A model generated the notes under the pieces. It searched no databases. It saw only the letters and a program-made list of their open reading frames with translations, and was not told the origin of the DNA. The position numbers were made by a program, and so were the translations under genes. Shown piece by piece: positions 1 through 7,471 of a stretch of 20,604 bases of DNA. The stretch comes from an uncultured Chlorobiales bacterium (lineage in GTDB: Bacteria > Bacteroidota > Chlorobiia > Chlorobiales > Chlorobiaceae): positions 1-20,604 of the forward strand of contig CAIUQW010000214.1 of the NCBI GenBank assembly GCA_903901395.1, read 5' to 3'. The stretch's first letter is position 1, and each line of letters starts with the position of its first letter.

Positions 1-225
1 ACCGTGCAGCACAATGCCGAGCCACTTGATGTACTGCCCCGTCAGCGGATCGTTCAGGCCGTACTGCTGGCGAATCTGCTCGGCGACGTTGGTGCTGATG
101 CCCGGCTGGATGAAAAACGCCGCCGGATCGCCCGGCGCGAGCCGGATGATGAAGAAGGTCAGGGTCAGCACCCCGAAGATAAGTGGCACGGCGATCAGCA
201 GCCGTTTGAGAATATACCTGAGCAT
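1..225 (-). CDS. Peptide/nickel-type ABC transporter permease, DppB/OppB family (partial, N-terminus only)
   Basis: The first 75 codons are present; the gene continues past the left edge. The N-terminus MLRYILKRLLIAVPLIFGVL is the classic start of DppB/OppB permeases: a short basic cytoplasmic lead, then a first membrane helix (about residues 9-28). It is followed by the family-typical RLAPGDPA and by a segment QIRQQYGLNDPLTGQYIKWL, matching the conserved 'YGLDxPLxxQYxxWL' region. As an inner-membrane channel subunit it would take up peptides or a similar solute in ATP-dependent fashion. It starts 4 bases after the stop of the upstream binding-protein gene, so the two are almost certainly co-transcribed and functionally paired. 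The second permease and ATPases would lie outside the window. Family call is secure; the substrate is not shown. Confidence 0.9.
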   Translation of the reverse strand, partial: MLRYILKRLLIAVPLIFGVLTLTFFIIRLAPGDPAAFFIQPGISTNVAEQIRQQYGLNDPLTGQYIKWLGIVLHG

Positions 226-229
226 CGAT

Positions 230-2005
230 TCAGTGCGTAACGGACGGTCTCAGCGTCCAATCGTCAACGTTGTAGAAAGCTCCCGAGATATTGAGCTTCG
301 CCCCCTGGATCCGCTTGTTGAAGCCATGCGTCTCCCTGATCCAGTAAAGGAAGGTGATCGGCTGCTGCTCGTGCAGAATCTTCTGGTACTCGACCCAGTA
401 TGGCCGCGCGTCCTCGGTTTTCATCTTGTTCTTGGCAAGCTCGCAGAGCTGGTCGATCCTCGGATTGATGAAGCCGGGGAAGTTGAAGCGGCTTTTTTTG
501 AGATCGGAACCCCAGACATCGAGCGGATCGATTTCAAGCCCGATGGCCCAGCCCGCCATCCACGCGCCAAGTTTGCGCTCCTGAAGATTCTGGAAGAAGA
601 CGTTGGTCTCCTGCATCTCGATCTTGCACTCGATACCAACCTCGCGGAGATTCTGCTGGATGATCGTGCAGGCGTAATTGCGACGTGCGTTTCCGGCGTT
701 GGTGCAGAGCACGAAGCTGAAACGCTTGCCTTGCTTCTGACGGATGCCGTCCGGGCCGGGCGTCCATCCCGCCTCGTCGAGCAGCTTTGCCGCCTGAGCG
801 GGATCGTAACCGTACGGCTTGATCGAATCGTCATAAGCCCACTTCAGCGACGGCGAAATATCGGTTTTGGCGATGACGCCGTACTCGCCGAGATAGCCGT
901 CGATGATCGATTGCCGGTCGATGGCAAGCGTCAGCGCGCGGCGCACAGCGGGATCGCCGAAGAGCGGGTGCGGACGAACCTTGCCGCTCTTGTTGTAATA
1001 CTCGCCGTCGATGTTCTGCCAGCCGACATAGTCGTAAACCCGCAGACCGATGGTCTGAATATCGACGTTGGGATTGGCCTTCCGCAAGGCGGCGAAATCC
1101 TCCGGCTTGACATTCTCGACCACATCGACGTCACCCGTCTGAAGCTGCGCGAGACGGACGGTGTAGTCGGGAATCACGCGGTAGATGATGCGCTTGATGT
1201 TACCCGGCTTGGGCAGATTGCAGCTTGCGCTGGACGAGAGCGTCAGCGACTGCTGCTTATTCCACTCCGCGAGGCGGTACGGCCCCGCGCCGACGGGCCG
1301 CTGGTTGAGCTTCGACTCGCGGAACTCCTCCGGCTTCACGCTCTTCCAGAGATGCTCCGGCATCGGCGTCATCGAGGTGTGGAACAGGGCGAGACGCTCC
1401 GGCACCGGCTTGTAGAAATGAAAAATCAGCGTGGTGTCGTTCGGCGTTTCGATTGCCTTGTCAAAGTCCACGGCACCTTTGTCCGCTCCGACCAGCTCGG
1501 CGAGAGACTGCTGGCGCGGACTGGCGATCACCGGATTGCCGTAGAGTTTATAGGCGAACTTGAAATCGCGCGACGTGATCGGCTGGCCATCAGCCCACTT
1601 CGCGTCGCTGCGCAGGATGTAGGTGATGGAGCGATTGTCGGGCGACATCGTCCACGTGCGGGCCAGCGCTCCCTTCGGCGATTTCTCCTCCGGCCCGGAT
1701 GAAGGGAGGAATCGCTTTTCAAGCGCGAGGTAGTTCATGAGGCCGGTTTTGGTGTCGAACTCGCCCTGAAGCAGGCCGGGATAGATGAGGCCCGTGATCT
1801 CGCTCGACGTGAGCGAAGCGCCGATGACCGGATTGAGGTAATCCGCATCGCCCAACATGCCGACTACCAGCGTGGTGTCGCGGGCCGCACCCGACAGCGC
1901 TCCGCCCTTTCCGTCATGTTTCGAGCAGGCGGTGAGAAGGGTCAGCGCCGCAAGCAGCGAGATCGAGAAAAGCCGGGAGAAGCGTTTATTCGTTTTCATC
2001 GTCAT
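230..2005 (-). CDS. Peptide-type ABC transporter substrate-binding lipoprotein (SBP family 5)
   Basis: A 591-residue extracytoplasmic solute-binding protein. The N-terminus has a basic lead, a hydrophobic stretch and a lipobox LTAC with the acylated Cys at about residue 27, so the mature protein should be membrane-anchored in the periplasm. The body has family-5 hallmarks: DADYLNPVIG near the N-terminus, KWADGQPITSRDFKFAYKLY, RPVGAGPYRLAEW, a VRRALTLAIDRQSII block and a late ADIGLEIDPLD-like region. Length fits Dpp/Opp-type binding proteins. The first ATG (2005) overlaps the end of hprK by 20 bases; a second in-frame ATG at 1999 gives an equally good signal peptide, and no strong Shine-Dalgarno decides between them. 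The next gene is a cognate permease. Ligand (peptide, nickel or other) cannot be told from sequence. Confidence 0.92.
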   Translation of the reverse strand: MTMKTNKRFSRLFSISLLAALTLLTACSKHDGKGGALSGAARDTTLVVGMLGDADYLNPVIGASLTSSEITGLIYPGLLQGEFDTKTGLMNYLALEKRFLPSSGPEEKSPKGALARTWTMSPDNRSITYILRSDAKWADGQPITSRDFKFAYKLYGNPVIASPRQQSLAELVGADKGAVDFDKAIETPNDTTLIFHFYKPVPERLALFHTSMTPMPEHLWKSVKPEEFRESKLNQRPVGAGPYRLAEWNKQQSLTLSSSASCNLPKPGNIKRIIYRVIPDYTVRLAQLQTGDVDVVENVKPEDFAALRKANPNVDIQTIGLRVYDYVGWQNIDGEYYNKSGKVRPHPLFGDPAVRRALTLAIDRQSIIDGYLGEYGVIAKTDISPSLKWAYDDSIKPYGYDPAQAAKLLDEAGWTPGPDGIRQKQGKRFSFVLCTNAGNARRNYACTIIQQNLREVGIECKIEMQETNVFFQNLQERKLGAWMAGWAIGLEIDPLDVWGSDLKKSRFNFPGFINPRIDQLCELAKNKMKTEDARPYWVEYQKILHEQQPITFLYWIRETHGFNKRIQGAKLNISGAFYNVDDWTLRPSVTH

Positions 2006-3014
2006 GATCTTCGGAACAGTTTGACGGAGCGGGCGCTTCGGCGCGATCCCTGTTGATAACGTTTTTGATTCTTTCGGTCAGCGCTTCTGCAGGCACATAC
2101 CCGGCATAGCGCTTGAGCAGGAAGTTCAGGGCAACCACTTCGATGATGACCGTGATGTTCTTGCCGGGGAAGATCGGAAGCTGCACCAGCGGCAGATCGA
2201 CGCCAAGCAGTTTCACTGTTTTCTGATCGAGTCCCAGCCGCTCGTATTCGGACTCCTTGCTCCATTCGAGCAACTCGACCACCACCTGCACATCCTTGGC
2301 ATCCCGAATAGCCCTGATACCGAAGTTGGCCCGGACATCGACAACGCCGAGGCCGCGAATCTCCATGAAGTGGTCGATGATGTTATTGCGCGAAGCGACG
2401 AGAGCGTTGGTCTCCCCCCGGCGTTTGACCACCACGACATCGTCAGCCACGAGACCATGCCCGCGTTCGACCAGATCGAGCGCCACCTCCGACTTGCCGA
2501 GACCGCTTTTGCCGGTCAGGAGCACCCCGACACCGTACACATCGACCATCGAGCCGTGGTACTGCTGGTAGAGCGAAAACTCCGCATCGAGAAAATCGGT
2601 AATGTGATAGATGGCCTTCGTCGAGGAGCAGCGAGTGACGTACACCGGAATTCCGGCGCTGGTGGCCATATCGAGCAGTTCGGGTTCAAGCTTGTTATTG
2701 CTGGTCAGAATGATGCAGGGTATTCTGAACTTGACGAAATTGGCGAACGCCTTCCTCCGCTCTTCAGGATCGAGATGGTTAAGAAAGCGAGTTTCGGTAT
2801 TGCCGAGAATCTGGACCCGCTTGTAAGTGAACAGTTTGGTAAATCCCGCAATGGCAAGCCCCGGACGGTGGAGATCGCGCTCGGGAATGCGCCTTTGCTG
2901 CGCATCGACATTGTTGAGCGGCCTGAACCTGACATCGGATCGCTTCTGGATGTTCTCAAAAAAATAGGCGACCGTGATCGATCGCTTCTTCAGGCCCTTC
3001 TGGTCAAAATTCAT
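1986..3014 (-). CDS. hprK: HPr kinase/phosphorylase
   Basis: Bifunctional enzyme that phosphorylates and dephosphorylates a regulatory serine of HPr-like phosphocarriers. The N-terminal HprK domain (about residues 1-130) is followed by the catalytic kinase domain. Visible are the P-loop GKSGLGKS (about residues 168-175), a following LVADDVVVV segment with the catalytic Asp pair, and the signature IRGLGVVDVRANFG. The start was chosen at the ATG at 3014, giving MNFDQKGLKKRSITV. An in-frame ATG at 3047 would lie 3 bases after a 30-bp perfect palindrome and leave no room for ribosome binding, so it is less likely. Neither start has a strong Shine-Dalgarno. The gene follows hpf and overlaps the binding-protein gene by 20 bases. 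No sugar PTS gene is in view; the physiological partner in green sulfur bacteria is uncertain. Confidence 0.93.
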   Translation of the reverse strand: MNFDQKGLKKRSITVAYFFENIQKRSDVRFRPLNNVDAQQRRIPERDLHRPGLAIAGFTKLFTYKRVQILGNTETRFLNHLDPEERRKAFANFVKFRIPCIILTSNNKLEPELLDMATSAGIPVYVTRCSSTKAIYHITDFLDAEFSLYQQYHGSMVDVYGVGVLLTGKSGLGKSEVALDLVERGHGLVADDVVVVKRRGETNALVASRNNIIDHFMEIRGLGVVDVRANFGIRAIRDAKDVQVVVELLEWSKESEYERLGLDQKTVKLLGVDLPLVQLPIFPGKNITVIIEVVALNFLLKRYAGYVPAEALTERIKNVINRDRAEAPAPSNCSEDHDDENE

Positions 3015-3050
3015 GCTCGGCGGATCATGGTTTTCGGAAAGTCCCATACC

Positions 3051-3080
3051 GTAACAGGGTCAGCATGCTGACCCTGTTAC
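3051..3080. repeat. Perfect 30-bp palindrome between hpf and hprK
   Basis: Positions 3051-3065 and 3066-3080 are exact reverse complements (left arm GTAACAGGGTCAGCA), giving a 15-bp uninterrupted palindrome. In RNA it would form a very stable hairpin just downstream of the hpf stop (3092) and just upstream of hprK. No T-run follows on the minus strand, so it is not a textbook intrinsic terminator. It could be an attenuating or mRNA-processing hairpin that lowers hprK expression relative to hpf, or a protein-binding site. Confidence 0.85.
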
Positions 3081-3091
3081 AATGACCTATT

Positions 3092-3418
3092 TCAGATGTT
3101 CTTTTGCTTTTCCTTCAGTTTTTTGAGCTGTTTCTCCAGGGCGGCGATACAGTTGTCAATCGCCTGTTCATAGGTTGGAGCCGATTCCCTGGCCACGAAA
3201 TCGTGCTGCGGCACATGAAGCGTGATTTCAGCCAGTTTGTTCTGCTCATGATCATTTTTCTGATGATCGAGAATGACATGGCAACTGAGCGCACCGGCGT
3301 AAAACCGTGAAAGCCCCGAAGCCGCGTCACGCGCGTAATCTTCAATACTTCCGTGATTGTTGGAATGACGAAGAGTAACCTTGACGGTAACCGCATCACT
3401 GGTAACTGATTTTGTCAT
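3092..3418 (-). CDS. hpf: Ribosome hibernation promoting factor (short HPF/RaiA-YfiA family)
   Basis: A 108-residue cytoplasmic protein of the short HPF/RaiA class, which binds the 30S decoding region and stabilises inactive ribosomes in stationary or starved cells. The sequence shows the family pattern: VKVTLRHSNNHGSIEDYARD, a first helix with a central strand pair, a KLAEITLHVP strand, and a final helix with YEQAIDNCIAALEKQLKKLK ending in a lysine-rich tail. There is no long C-terminal dimerisation domain. The start is set at 3418 by a GGAGG five bases upstream; an ATG at 3430 overlaps that site and is rejected. It lies between a recombinase gene and hprK on the same strand. Linkage of hpf to hprK suggests an energy- or starvation-responsive cluster (inference). 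Confidence 0.92.
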   Translation of the reverse strand: MTKSVTSDAVTVKVTLRHSNNHGSIEDYARDAASGLSRFYAGALSCHVILDHQKNDHEQNKLAEITLHVPQHDFVARESAPTYEQAIDNCIAALEKQLKKLKEKQKNI

Positions 3419-3423
3419 ACCTG

Positions 3424-3428
3424 CCTCC
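3424..3428 (-). promoter_or_regulatory. Shine-Dalgarno site deciding the hpf start
   Basis: GGAGG on the minus strand lies five bases before the ATG at 3418. It overlaps an upstream in-frame ATG (3430), which makes 3418 the start of hpf. Strong sites like this are uncommon in the other genes of this block. Confidence 0.7.
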
Positions 3429-3514
3429 ATTGAAAGAGTTGGAATACTTTAAAAGAACTGTACCGGCATCGAATCGCGCCCGTCTGATGGTCGCTGACCG
3501 GTAATTACAGAAAA

Positions 3515-4525
3515 TCAGGCTCTCGGATGGGCTTTTGCATAAGCATCCTTCAGCCTGTTGAAAGTGACATGGGTGTACAGCTCCGTGGTTGTCAGACTGC
3601 TGTGGCCCAGCATCTCGCTGACGCTTTTCAGATCCGCACCGCCGTTGAGCATATGCGTTGCAAAGGTGTGACGGAGCATGTGGGGATTTTTCCTTTCCGA
3701 TTCGGTAACCGGCGAGAGATACCTTTTTGTCATTCTCTGCACAAGCATGGGATATATCTGTCTGCCTTTTGCCGTGACGAACACATGAGAAGATTCAGCG
3801 GCACCCTCTCCTGATATTCTAAAGAAGTTTCGTCTTACTTCAAAATAATTTCTGAGCGCCTCGGCGGCAGGCTCTCCAAGAGGTACGATGCGCTGTTTTC
3901 GCCCCTTTCCAGTCACTTTCAGATAGCCATGCGCGAGATCGACATCGGCGATTTCCAGGCCGGTCACTTCGGAGAGGCGAAGGCCGCAGCCGTAAAGCAC
4001 TTCGAGCACCGCACGGTCTCGAGCCAGCTCGAACGCCTGCTCTTCAGCTTTGCGTCGATCCTCCTCTCCGGCGCTTTTGGCATCCGGCGGCATGAACTGA
4101 TCGAAAAGCCGTGACGCCTCCTCTTCACTCAGGAAATCAGGCATTTTGCGATCAAGTCTCGGCGTCATCACCAGCGAAAGTGGCGAACGCTCGATCTTTC
4201 CGCTGTCGAGCAGATAGCGGTAAAAGCTCTTGATCGAGGCGAGCTTGCGGGCAATCGAGCGGGGCTTGACGCCGCTGTCGAAGAGGTGACCCATGAAACG
4301 CCGCACATCGGGCACCTCGACCAGCTCGGGATCGACGGCGGAAAGAGCGTCGAGTTTCGCTTCGTCCTTCAGGAATTCAAAAAACTGAAGCAGGTCGGTC
4401 GTGTAGGCCATCACGGTTTTGGGTGACACGTTACGGGCCGATACGAGATAGGCGAGAAACGCATCGAGCCAGCGGCAACCGGCTACCTCTTTTCTGGCGA
4501 TTTTTGCAGGGATGCCGCTCTTCAT
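3515..4525 (-). CDS. Tyrosine recombinase, XerC/XerD family
   Basis: A 336-residue site-specific recombinase. An N-terminal SAM-like core-binding domain (about residues 15-110, with WLDAFLAYLVSARNVSPKTV) is followed by the catalytic domain with every active-site residue: Arg in YGCGLRLSEV (about 183), Lys in VTGKGRKQR (about 207), His and Arg in HMLRHTFATH (about 282 and 285), His in LGHSS (about 308) and the nucleophile Tyr in ELYTH (about 317). Xer recombinases resolve chromosome dimers at dif during division. It is longer than the usual ~300 residues because of a charged insertion around residues 147-168. Its ATG overlaps the stop of the upstream gene in an ATGA, so the two are translationally coupled. 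The conserved housekeeping setting argues for a Xer role rather than an element-borne integrase; XerC versus XerD is not decided. Confidence 0.9.
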   Translation of the reverse strand: MKSGIPAKIARKEVAGCRWLDAFLAYLVSARNVSPKTVMAYTTDLLQFFEFLKDEAKLDALSAVDPELVEVPDVRRFMGHLFDSGVKPRSIARKLASIKSFYRYLLDSGKIERSPLSLVMTPRLDRKMPDFLSEEEASRLFDQFMPPDAKSAGEEDRRKAEEQAFELARDRAVLEVLYGCGLRLSEVTGLEIADVDLAHGYLKVTGKGRKQRIVPLGEPAAEALRNYFEVRRNFFRISGEGAAESSHVFVTAKGRQIYPMLVQRMTKRYLSPVTESERKNPHMLRHTFATHMLNGGADLKSVSEMLGHSSLTTTELYTHVTFNRLKDAYAKAHPRA

Positions 4526-5370
4526 GAGATCGCGAGGCTGACGAGGCGTTCTCTCTCTTTGATGTAATACAACCGGCTGTCTTTTATGAGAAAACTGTTG
4601 AAAACCGGCGTCTGTTCCCCGGAAGCCATTTGATCTTCATGAATAAGCCGGTCGCCTTCGGTGACGGCGAGCGTGGCCTTCCAGCCGGGAACCCCCTCCG
4701 CACCGATCTCGATCCGGTGGCGCACCGTGACGCTCGACGCGCCGAGGCCGATACGCTCGACGTGACCCAGCTCATCGAAGGCGGCGTCGGGAAGCAGAAT
4801 TCGCTGCCGCTCCTCCTCGCTCTCCGCCAAGTCGCGAAGCTGGTTGGGGCGCTCGTGCGCCGTGCCGAGATGCTCGATTTCGCGGCCCGTCAGCGGATCG
4901 AGCAGAAAGTAGTCGCGCTCGGGAAAACCCGCGAAAACGATTGAGCGGTACGCGAGCACAGCGTCGCCGAGATTGGCCATGAAGGCGAGATCGGGACGGC
5001 TCCAGGCGAGGCGGTTCCGCGGCAGATCGAGCGCCCAGATGCCCAGATGCTCCGGGCTTCCCGGCTGAAAGGCGTGGCAGAAAAGCAGACCGCCGTGCAC
5101 CGATTCGAGGCCGATCATCCAGCCATCGCCAACCGGAGCCGTGAGTTCGCCCTCCGAAATCAGCGTGAAATCGTCTCGCAGCACGCGCCCCGTGGCAGAG
5201 TCGAGGCAGAAGAACGACGCTTTGCGCTCCTGCGGAAAACGCTTGAGGCCCATCACCGCATAGTCGCTGAACATCAGTTGCCAGACAATCGCACCGTCGC
5301 CGCCGCTCCACGACCATGTTTTAACGTCGCCGGACTGAAGCGGACGATCTCCCGAAGTTACTGTACTCAT
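4522..5370 (-). CDS. Conserved protein of unknown function (possibly DUF4905-like)
   Basis: A 282-residue protein without signal peptide or membrane segment. It reads as a series of short strand motifs (for example GAIVWQLMFSDYAVMG, KASFFCLDSATGRVL, YFLLDPLTGREIEHLG), a repeated 'data value plus DxxTGR' pattern that suggests a beta-propeller-like fold. It resembles Bacteroidetes/Chlorobi proteins annotated as DUF4905, but that is from memory. The open frame extends to 5733, but the start is placed at 5370, where ATG overlaps the stop of the methyltransferase gene (ATGA); the region upstream is an Arg-rich shadow of that gene. Its own stop overlaps the recombinase start the same way. Three genes chained by 4-base overlaps suggest one transcript. 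Function not known. Confidence 0.8.
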   Translation of the reverse strand: MSTVTSGDRPLQSGDVKTWSWSGGDGAIVWQLMFSDYAVMGLKRFPQERKASFFCLDSATGRVLRDDFTLISEGELTAPVGDGWMIGLESVHGGLLFCHAFQPGSPEHLGIWALDLPRNRLAWSRPDLAFMANLGDAVLAYRSIVFAGFPERDYFLLDPLTGREIEHLGTAHERPNQLRDLAESEEERQRILLPDAAFDELGHVERIGLGASSVTVRHRIEIGAEGVPGWKATLAVTEGDRLIHEDQMASGEQTPVFNSFLIKDSRLYYIKERERLVSLAIS

Positions 5371-6101
5371 GCTGTCATCCGCTGAAGTTTGTAGATCGTG
5401 ACCGCCACCGTCTGGTCGCCCTCGGCGTCGAACATGCGCGTCTCGGTGATGCGGAATCCGTTCTCGTGCACCAGTTCGAGAAATTGCTCGGCCAGCCGCC
5501 GCCTCGGATCGGCGATAAAGGCCGCTCCGCCGGGAGCGAGCAGCGCGTCGATGGCCGTGACGATGGGCAGCAGATTGACGCGCTCGTAAAGCACGTCGGC
5601 GGCGATGATGGCGTCGAACTTCTCGTCGCCTTTGACGAGTCGCCAGTCGAGGCGGGCGGTATCGAGCGCGACGCGGTTGCGCATGGCGTTCCAGGCGACG
5701 AACCGCAGCGCCTCGGTCGAGTAATCGGTGCAAAGCACGCGAGCGCCGCTCTTGGCGGCGGCGATGCTCGCCATGCCGACCCCGGCTCCGAGTTCGAGCA
5801 CCGACTTACCCGCCAGCTCGCCCCGCTCCATGATCTGGCGCGAAAGCGTCACGGCGGCTGGCCAGATTTCCGCCCAGTAGGGCATCTGCTCGTCCTTCAG
5901 GAACTCCTCGGGCGAAATTCTGTCGAGCAGCGCGTAGCTGTCGAGCACGCTCAGAAAGGTGAAATCGCTCTCGCCAAAACGGTGCGCGACCTCGCGCAAA
6001 TCGTATTCGACAGCAAGCTCCGCGCGAAGGCGCGTCAGTTCATCGTCGATGGCCGCATCCGAACGCCCGGCCACCGGCACGGTAAATCTCTCAAAAGGCA
6101 T
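5367..6101 (-). CDS. Class I SAM-dependent methyltransferase, METTL21/ETFB-lysine methyltransferase-like
   Basis: A 244-residue cytoplasmic Rossmann-fold methyltransferase. After an N-terminal extension of about 70 residues, PYWAEIWPAA (about 74-83) precedes motif I VLELGAGVG (101-109), the acidic SAM-ribose motif CTDYS (about 124-128) and IIAADVLYE (about 165-173). The W-x-x-A-x-x-L lead-in and the ADVLYE motif in place of an NPPY motif resemble the METTL21/ETFBKMT protein-lysine methyltransferase group rather than N6-adenine or RNA enzymes. The target is unknown. It is the first gene of the minus-strand block and is divergent from queF with a 109-base gap that must hold both promoters. Confidence 0.85.
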   Translation of the reverse strand: MPFERFTVPVAGRSDAAIDDELTRLRAELAVEYDLREVAHRFGESDFTFLSVLDSYALLDRISPEEFLKDEQMPYWAEIWPAAVTLSRQIMERGELAGKSVLELGAGVGMASIAAAKSGARVLCTDYSTEALRFVAWNAMRNRVALDTARLDWRLVKGDEKFDAIIAADVLYERVNLLPIVTAIDALLAPGGAAFIADPRRRLAEQFLELVHENGFRITETRMFDAEGDQTVAVTIYKLQRMTA

Positions 6102-6210
6102 GTATTAACAATCAAGGTTGTAAATATCGTCACGAATGTAATGAAAATGACGGCTGTTTTCTATTTTGCAGCGCTCATGAACCATCACTTCAACCCACCC
6201 GGCAATACCC

Positions 6211-6564
6211 ATGAACAAAGAGATCATCGAAGTATTCGACAACACCTTTCCCCACAGGGACTACACCATCGAGATCGTCAATCCCGAATTCACCTCGGTC
6301 TGCCCCAAAACCGGCCTGCCTGACTTTGGCACCATCACCATCAACTACGTGCCCGACAAAAGCTGCATTGAGCTGAAGTCTCTCAAATATTACTTCCTCG
6401 ACTTCCGCAACGCCGGAATTTTCTACGAGAACATCACCAACCGGATTCTCGACGATCTGGTCGAAACCTGCAAGCCGAGAAGAATGACCGTCAAAGCCGA
6501 GTGGAACGCCCGGGGCGGCATCACCGAAACCGTTACCGTCAGCTACAGCGCCAGCCAGCAGTAA
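6211..6564 (+). CDS. queF: NADPH-dependent 7-cyano-7-deazaguanine reductase (preQ1 synthase), type I
   Basis: A 117-residue enzyme of the tunnelling fold that reduces preQ0 to preQ1 in queuosine biosynthesis. The catalytic Cys lies in [14 protein letters not shown] (Cys about 31), and the downstream [15 protein letters not shown] matches the QueF signature ('E-S/x-K-S-L-K'), with the Glu that binds substrate. The length matches the short single-domain type I form (as in Bacillus), not the two-domain type II. No other queuosine gene is adjacent, and no preQ1 riboswitch was recognised in the 109-base leader. It ends before a strong hairpin shared with the convergent pscC. Confidence 0.95.
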   Translation: MNKEIIEVFDNTFPHRDYTIEIVNPEFTSVCPKTGLPDFGTITINYVPDKSCIELKSLKYYFLDFRNAGIFYENITNRILDDLVETCKPRRMTVKAEWNARGGITETVTVSYSASQQ

Positions 6565-6580
6565 CCCTCACAATGCAGAA

Positions 6581-6600
6581 CGCCCCGGATTTCCGGGGCG
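6581..6600. terminator. Hairpin between convergent queF and pscC (probable bidirectional terminator)
   Basis: Nine-base arms CGCCCCGGA and TCCGGGGCG are perfectly complementary around TT (in practice a 4-base loop). The hairpin lies 17 bases after the queF stop and 41 bases after the pscC stop on the other strand. There is only a weak T-rich stretch on either side, so termination is inferred from position and stability. Confidence 0.65.
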
Positions 6601-6640
6601 CTTGCTGAGATCGAATCTCCGATGTGAATTCCCTGCGGAA

Positions 6641-7261
6641 TCAGAACTTTTCGTAGAGCCAGATGCCGATGGTCTTGGCGTCGTCGTCGCTGATGCCCGA
6701 TCCGGGGAAGCCCTGCATACGTTTGACGATCAGGTTGACCTGGCCGGTTTTCTTGTACTTGGTACGGAACAGGTCGGATACGGAATCAAGCGTATGGCAC
6801 TTGTTGCAACGGGTGTCGACCAACTGCTTGGCTGCATTGAAATCGAACCCTGCCGGGGCCGGAGGAACGTCGCTCGTCGCTGCGGGCTTGTCGAGGAACT
6901 CTTTCAGTTCGGCAGTCGTGCGGATGTACTTGCCATCCACGGTGGTGGTGCGTCCTTTCTCCCAGTAAACCCTGAGGCTGAAAAACATCACCATGACGAT
7001 AACAAAGATGCTCAGCGGGAAGCTCAGGAACCACTTGTCGCTGATAGCGCCGGACATTTTGCCGATGCCCATGATAACCAGAGAAGCGCAGAAAATGAGA
7101 AGAAACCATCCCATGAACGACCTCAGCGGAGTAAGGAGGGCGGAATGATTCGGTGCCGGAATGTAACCGGTCAGGAATGATACGGAGAAGAACAGCGCTC
7201 CCATTAAGACAGCCCCGCCTATCGCGAGCGCAATAAGCTTACCGTTTGAATTTTTTTCCAT
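6641..7261 (-). CDS. pscC: Photosynthetic reaction centre cytochrome c (cytochrome cz / c-551)
   Basis: A 206-residue membrane cytochrome of the green sulfur bacterial type I reaction centre; it carries electrons from the cytochrome bc/c-554 side to the oxidised special pair P840. Three hydrophobic helices are visible (about residues 8-30, 49-68 and 79-98). A linker then leads to a C-terminal periplasmic haem domain with CNKCH (Cys152, Cys155, His156) and a Met in VKRMQGFPG (Met182), the expected sixth haem ligand. Length, three-helix layout and C-terminal mono-haem domain all match PscC. It appears monocistronic, convergent to queF and divergent to ppc. No clear Shine-Dalgarno precedes the ATG. 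This gene is the main reason for assigning the window to Chlorobiaceae. Confidence 0.95.
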   Translation of the reverse strand: MEKNSNGKLIALAIGGAVLMGALFFSVSFLTGYIPAPNHSALLTPLRSFMGWFLLIFCASLVIMGIGKMSGAISDKWFLSFPLSIFVIVMVMFFSLRVYWEKGRTTTVDGKYIRTTAELKEFLDKPAATSDVPPAPAGFDFNAAKQLVDTRCNKCHTLDSVSDLFRTKYKKTGQVNLIVKRMQGFPGSGISDDDAKTIGIWLYEKF

Positions 7262-7298
7262 GACAGGTAATGGATTTGGTGTTAGCCGCTTGCAAGAA

Positions 7299-7350
7299 TT
7301 TATTGTGAAAGATAAACATTATTGACAAAGAGGGCAAACATTTAAGCCTA
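7299..7350. promoter_or_regulatory. Possible back-to-back promoters of pscC and ppc
   Basis: TTGACA at 7322-7327 (+) is a perfect -35 hexamer, but the -10 at 17 bases (AGCCTA) is poor. On the minus strand, TTGTCA at 7328-7323 overlaps it and is followed about 17 bases later by CAATAA, toward pscC. If both are real the two divergent promoters share their -35 bases. Prediction from pattern only; the -10 elements are weak and Chlorobi consensus may differ. Confidence 0.3.
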
Positions 7351-7372
7351 AAAAGCGTCAAACATTACCGAT

Positions 7373-7392
7373 AATCCCGGACGCACGGGATT
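7373..7392 (+). promoter_or_regulatory. Stem-loop in the ppc leader
   Basis: AATCCCG and CGGGATT form a perfect 7-bp stem with a 6-base loop, 79 bases before the ppc start. It could protect the mRNA or attenuate transcription; no switching partner or T-run was seen. Confidence 0.4.
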
Positions 7393-7471
7393 TGCCATTT
7401 TGGTTGAAGCCGCGCGGAACTTATGTTTCAACGTTGCACCAGCTTTTGTCCAACCAGGAGTCCTTCATCGC

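Noticed and set aside
14..1702. 562-codon plus-strand frame opposite the binding-protein gene
   Set aside because: Shadow frame; the minus strand carries the lipobox and family motifs.
5371..5733. N-terminal extension of the unknown-function protein to 403 residues
   Set aside because: The extra part is an Arg-rich shadow of the methyltransferase gene; the ATGA overlap gives the natural start.
6102..6210. preQ1 riboswitch upstream of queF
   Set aside because: Considered because of queF, but no class-typical hairpin plus A-rich tail/pseudoknot pattern was recognised.
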